NCBI GenBank assembly: GCA_038503075.1
Contig: JBCAML010000001.1
Coordinates: forward strand, 1,798,001-1,862,000
DNA from: Gyromitra esculenta
Taxonomy: Eukaryota; Ascomycota; Pezizomycetes; Pezizales; Discinaceae
Direction of reading: 5' to 3'
Length of the DNA: 64,000 nt
Under the pieces are notes generated by a model, which was not told the origin of the DNA, did not search any database, and was given only the letters and a program-made list of their open reading frames with translations. A program made the position numbers and the translations under genes. Below, piece after piece: positions 59,260 through 64,000 of this stretch (positions are counted from its first letter, which is position 1; each line of letters opens with the position of its first letter).

Positions 59260-60384
59260 ATGGGCCCCCGTGCTCTGAAACTAATTTCGATGCTCCTCCG
59301 AGTTCTGCAACTGATTCTTGCACTGTTTATCGTCGGTGTCGCCAGTTTCCATACCTTCGAGTTCTCGAAGAAACATTTACGGTTAACCAATGGCTCGGCT
59401 GGCCAGATGCCTAGCGCTCTTTATGCAGTACTCGTCATTGTAAGTATATAGTTAACAAATACCGCTCTTGACACCGACCAGCGTTCTTCCAGACAGTAAT
59501 TAATTTGAAACCTTCCAGTCATGCGTGGCTGTGCTCTACTCTTTCTTCACCTTCGTGACTACCTGTCTCGGCCATAAGAAATTCTTTATTTTCGCTGTTC
59601 TTTTCGACTTGCTTTTTACGGGTGGATTCATTGCGATTTCGGTGCTCATGAGAGGATCAACGAAACAGAAGTGTAGAGGAATAAGGTACTCTGGAAACAC
59701 CTCAAAGTCAACAACCGACATTCCAAGTAGCTTGTACGGTTCTTCGACTATAAACGCGGCAAATGTCAGGACGAGATCGTCAGCACAGCTACTTTGCTAT
59801 TTGGACAAAACTGTATTTTCTCTAGCGGTTGCACTCAGGTACTTTCCTTATCTCCATCGCATGTAGATTCCCGGTCATCGTCTCTAACACGGCACCCCCC
59901 AACCACCAGCGTTTTCTTTGCTATTACCCTCCTTCTATCCCATCTCGCCCTCAAAGCCTACCGCAAGAATCGCGCCTTCGGTCCTAGTCCAGCGAACAAC
60001 TACTCCACCCGCAACGGAACCCATAAATCCTGGGCAAACCCTTTCCACCGTGCCAGCGAAGAAACAGCCTACACCAACAACACCGCAATCACTGGAACCA
60101 CCGCCGGAGGATACGACGCCCCCGGCTTCCGAGGCGCCTCTTCGGATGCTGGATATAGGACTACAACACCCGGGATGGCCGATACTACAGCTGCGTATAG
60201 AAGCCCTGCAGCGGGAGTACAGGACTCAGGGTATAGGACGCCGGCGTTGACCGTGAGTGAGCTGAGCGAGAATGATAATGGGAAGTTTGATCCAAACTTG
60301 CCGCACGGAGCCGGTACCCATGGAATGCACACGGATCCTAGGTACGCTGAGAGAGGTTATGGAAACCAGAATCAGAACTTCTAA
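59260..60384 (+). CDS. MARVEL-like four-span membrane protein
   Basis: Exons 59260-59439, 59519-59838 and 59910-60384 give 324 residues. Four membrane spans are predicted by hydrophobicity at about 11-32 (MLLRVLQLILALFIVGVA), 52-76, 81-104 (FFIFAVLFDLLFTGGFIAI) and 157-180 (the last formed across the final splice junction). The spacing, with one long loop before the fourth span, is that of MARVEL-domain proteins. The tail (about 185-324) is cytosolic-looking, rich in G, S, T, Y and N with repeated AGYRTT/TAAYRSP/DSGYRTP phrases. Family members organise membrane domains or vesicle traffic; a specific role cannot be stated. The second intron contains a CTAAC branch site. Confidence 0.82.
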
Positions 60385-62666
60385 ATATGGAAACTGGGGA
60401 GGTTTGGGCGTTTTGTGGGGGTTTTTTCTTCTCTCATTAGTATATATAGTGTCTTCAAGACACGCGCATACGCGCTACTGGCAAATTCTTTTTCTTTTGT
60501 AGAATGATTTTCTCCTTCTGTAGATACATAGTACACGTTTCGAAGGTACCGAATCGTTGTAGCTGTATAGTTAACCAGCTTTTTGGTGTATCGATATCAT
60601 ACACTTACCAAAAATTAATATTTCAAGTCATGATTTCAGTAAATCCTTTCTCTCATTCATATGTCTCTTGTTTGGATGTGCCATCTGCTGGTAAACATAC
60701 GTACGAATCAGTAATTTCCAAATTTCGTCATGACATATCACTCTAGTTTATCAGTGCTAACCAAATAAGTACAGAGACAGGAAATTGGGATCACAGCTGA
60801 GCGATATCTACCAAGATATCTCAGAGATAGTAAAACTCTTAAGTTGTAACCCTGATCATCAGATATCATCCTATTTCATGGCCCTAGTAATATATGGCAA
60901 GTTAGGGTATTCCTTAATTCTACCCTATAACATACAGCAAGACGATCATGACACTGGGACGCCTGCTAGCAGGGCCCTCTGGCCAATCCTATTGCTAGAA
61001 TTTTTCTTGGAAGCTCTTGGGAGTCGATCGATCGCAGCCCTAAACCTCAAGTCTCACGTTTCTCAATATATATATTTTTCCGCACGCGTAACTACGTGTT
61101 AGACGAAAGATCTCAAGTCCCACCTACCCCCCTATAGTACCGTTCTAGATAGATAGATAATTTATACACGCATCCTATAGTGCCGTTCTATTTTGAACTA
61201 TATTTTGCTTTTCGGACGTGGCTGTTTTGATTCATGCGAGTTCAGCTAATTAGGGTAAAAGCAATAGATATACTTCTATATATGTAGTACGTCAGGATCA
61301 TTGGCTCACGCGTGTACCACTGAAATACCCCATGTTTTTCCCATTCTTGATTGGCTCTCTTAGCCACTAGACCCTTCTGAGTAGATCGAGTTTGTGCCTG
61401 GTGTGTGTCGCGCATAGGAATAGAGTCACGGGTCCAGAGAGAGTTGTGACGCGTTAGTTGTAGGAAGAAAACCCATCCTGTAGGACCAGAGGTATATTTT
61501 ACTCGCCACTCCATTCATCTTGCCTTTTTTTCCCCTGCCTAGCTAAGAAGTTTAACCCAATGCAGTTAAGTATATGCGTACCTTTATTCGGAAGAAAAGA
61601 AGAAGAAGAAAAAAAGAACCGTCACCAATAGGTTCGATTCCGAAAGCTCATTAGAATCCGACATCCATATTTTTTCTGCGAGAGAGGTTCCTTGGGTAGA
61701 GTTCGGCTTTTTAAAATTGCCAAGACTCAATAGTACCGGTATATTAATCGCCGAACTCCTGACATGATGTGACAGCGGTAAATGCTGAAATCAAACTGGT
61801 GGTACGCTCGTGTGTATGATATTCGTCTTCCGCTTGGCTTGTGCTCGATAGCACCAACCCACCCACCCACAAAAAACCGGTGAAATCCCCAGCTAAAAAA
61901 GGACAGCCCTAACTTGAAGGCCGGAAAGGTGGCTTGCTTCTTCGCTTTCTTTTTTTCTTCTATGATCTTGCATGGACAACTGCAGCTAACAATGTGGGAG
62001 ATCGGAGGAGCTCTTGCTTCCTCTCGGTAGATGGCGCCACCAATGAACTTGATGCACTCATCTCATCCCGAGCATCTCGTTTGCACAGTGCGCAGACTGA
62101 TCCGTGCAAGGGTTAGGGTCAAAATTTGGACGATATCTCTTTTGGACGAAAGTGCTCAAAGTAAGAATGGTAAAGGCTGCTCTTGCTTTCAATTTCGGTG
62201 CCAATACCTTTGACACTACCTAAACTATCTAAACCTAGTTATTACCATACAACAGTACTACAACTTTAATAAACATAAAGAAACTAACAGGAATGTCAAG
62301 TTCCACCACAGCCGTATTTACGTATACAAGCATATATACATTCATATCGGCTTAAACTCCACCTCCATCCAAAACCAACAACCTTAACTAATACACTCAA
62401 AAGTAAGCGACTTGAAAAATCAAAACAGTGGATATAAAAAATAGCTGGATTCACGACAACGGTTTTAGCTGGTTCTAAATTCCTTTCTCGTTAATGGGGA
62501 CGAAATCGAACACTGACGGCGGTGTTGTCAAGTTCCACCTTAAAGGCCAACATAGCATCATTTGCGAAGACCTTTCGCTTCCGGTAGTGCTGACAAGAAA
62601 TGTTGCCATAAATATTCGTCGCAAAATAGACCAATAGACTGTAAGTAAAACCAACTCTTCACTGCG
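60385..62666. other. Intergenic region
   Basis: No supported gene. Short AGAT runs near 61145 and an AAG-rich tract near 61595-61615. A GGTTCGATTCC sequence at 61631-61641 has no tRNA context. Confidence 0.55.
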
Positions 62667-63898
62667 TCAAATTCTATCCAATATCCCGAATAGTACCGCA
62701 TTGTCAACATGGCACTGGCCGCTTTCCATCATCTCCGGTGAGCATATCTCGTTTATTAGGTGGCTAGAATTCTCGCCTGGAAGACCAGGGTGTAGTTGGT
62801 TGATGAATGTCTGGGCAAGGCGACAAGGAGTCGTGGATAAAGCGGGTGCCGTTTGATAGGAACATCCAGATGGCGGAGACACACTAGTGGAATACATAGG
62901 GCGTTGAGGGCAGCAGGATGATGAGGCAGCTAAGGGAGAAGGGGAGCATTGAGATTGCGTATTTGGATAAAATGAATTCTGTAGTTGGGGACAACAAGAA
63001 TTGGAGGAAGAGGACATGTTAGGAGACATCTGGTATGAAGTGTATGTTGGAGATGGTGTTTTAATTATTGGAGAGGTATATGATTGTTGGGATGGCGAAG
63101 AGGATATGCCGCAGTTGTAGTAATTGTTCATTTGTGCTGAGGACGGTGGGAGCGTATAGTGTGGGACCGGAACAGTTGTAGGTGTGGGTATGGGTGTAGG
63201 ATAGTTGGACGAGTTGTACCGCTGTGGAGAGAGTGATTGTGGTGGAGGCTATTTAGAAAGATGTTAAACTTCAACCACAAAATTGAATAAGTAATAGCAG
63301 ATGCAGCAGAAAAGTGTGACTACAATAAGACGCGAAAAAAGCATACTTCCGACGTTGCAACGGCTAACGCGAGCAATCCGGCTCCCTTTCCTCCGCCCCG
63401 ATCCGCGTCCCTTGCAGCGACCATTCCGGTAGAATTCCGCCTTTCAGTCACTGTCCTGTCTGGAGCTCTCGTAGGTTTGCACTGTAATCCTGCCCCCGCC
63501 ATTGGCTCACCACCACAGGGGCGCCTTCCTAAGACTTTAAGAACTCCCTCGACAGCTGTTTCCCCATCCATACTACCTTCTCCTCCCTCCTTCAAAGTTT
63601 TCTCGATTTCGCCATCAGTCACTCCGCGTCTTTTTAGCATGCTTCGAAGGATTTGATTCTCTCGAACCACCTTCTTCGCGGCATTTTGAATTTCGATATT
63701 TGCTTCCACTCCGATCCTCTGGCAGGTTTGAAAACGCGTTTCTAACGATAACAAATACTCCTTCTTCCTTGCTCTGCTGCGACGTTGGTTTTCTCGCAGG
63801 CGCGAGGCGTTAACGGCAGGACTACCACCAGCACCAGCAACAGACGAAGAGGTTGATGAAGCTGGCGAAGGCGCAACGGTACTCGAATTTGGTGTCAT
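62667..63898 (-). CDS. bZIP transcription factor
   Basis: Exons 63898-63347 and 63248-62667 encode 377 residues; the 98-nt intron is phase 0. After an S/T/P/G-rich start, residues about 32-50 form the basic region (SRLRENQRRSRARKKEYL, with the N-x7-R signature NQRRSRAR). A short zipper follows (about 52-90: LETRFQTCQ, VEANIEIQNAAKKV, ENQILRSML). This variant, with RARKKEYL and GVEA after the first heptads, is common in filamentous ascomycetes. The second half is low-complexity (P, S, Y, Q) with CC pairs (SSSCCPQ, SNSCCPQ) and ends VDNAVLFGILDRI. It is expected to bind DNA as a dimer in the nucleus; target genes are unknown. The ATG at 63898 is near the window edge and looks like the true start. 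Confidence 0.9.
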
Positions 63899-64000
63899 GA
63901 TAAAGACTAAATGCTATCACCAAAGCTATGATGTGCGGCGTCGTTGATGGGGGGTTCGTTCGAATTTAGTATGTTGCGACATTTCGCCTGTCTTATCATC
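63899..64000. other. Upstream flank of the bZIP gene
   Basis: Leader/promoter sequence of the minus-strand bZIP gene, cut by the window end. Confidence 0.5.

Noticed and set aside
61631..61641. GGTTCGATTCC, a perfect tRNA B-box
   Set aside because: No A-box or acceptor/anticodon stems lie at tRNA distance upstream; the flank is an AAG-rich tract.

Overview
This window comes from a filamentous ascomycete (Pezizomycotina). Short spliceosomal introns (47-99 nt, GT...AG, often with a CTAAC-type branch site) interrupt most genes. The genes include fungal types: a LysM-effector-like secreted protein, a family PL1 pectate lyase, a pectin methylesterase, a PPG1 phosphatase, a fungal bZIP and a histidine acid phosphatase. 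Gene density is low: about 14 intact genes in 64 kb, with one gene-poor stretch of about 15 kb. Together with decayed transposons this suggests a repeat-rich genome. I cannot name the species.

Left part (1-14.7 kb): a secreted cysteine-rich protein (minus), an F-box/ankyrin protein (plus) lying between two copies of a dispersed repeat, then a divergent pair of pectin enzymes. The pectate lyase is on minus and the pectin methylesterase on plus, and they share about 1.4 kb of upstream DNA. They act in sequence on pectin: demethylation, then eliminative cleavage. A CSC1/OSCA-type (DUF221) membrane channel gene of five exons closes this part.

Middle (14.7-46 kb): a long gene-poor region with short hairpins and many copies of the palindrome TACATGTA. 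It is followed by a nuclear-type protein with two CENP-B-like helix-turn-helix repeats and a coiled coil, and by a secreted histidine acid phosphatase. Next is the most unusual stretch, 37.4-42.3 kb. A Mutator-like (MULE) transposase pseudogene has been broken by insertions of a roughly 0.4-kb element that is present five times. Four copies have perfect 5-bp target duplications and one is nested inside another. The copies share a TATA-like block and stem-loops whose two arms change together between copies, which suggests a conserved transcript structure. A separate foldback repeat lies at 45.3-45.7 kb.

Right part (46-64 kb): an APH-like kinase with altered catalytic residues, an unrecognised 250-residue protein, tubulin-folding cofactor D head-to-head with a PPG1-type phosphatase, a NADAR-domain protein, a four-span MARVEL-like membrane protein and a bZIP transcription factor. 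Gene models were spliced by eye from frame continuity and splice signals. The dispersed-element boundaries rest on visible target duplications.
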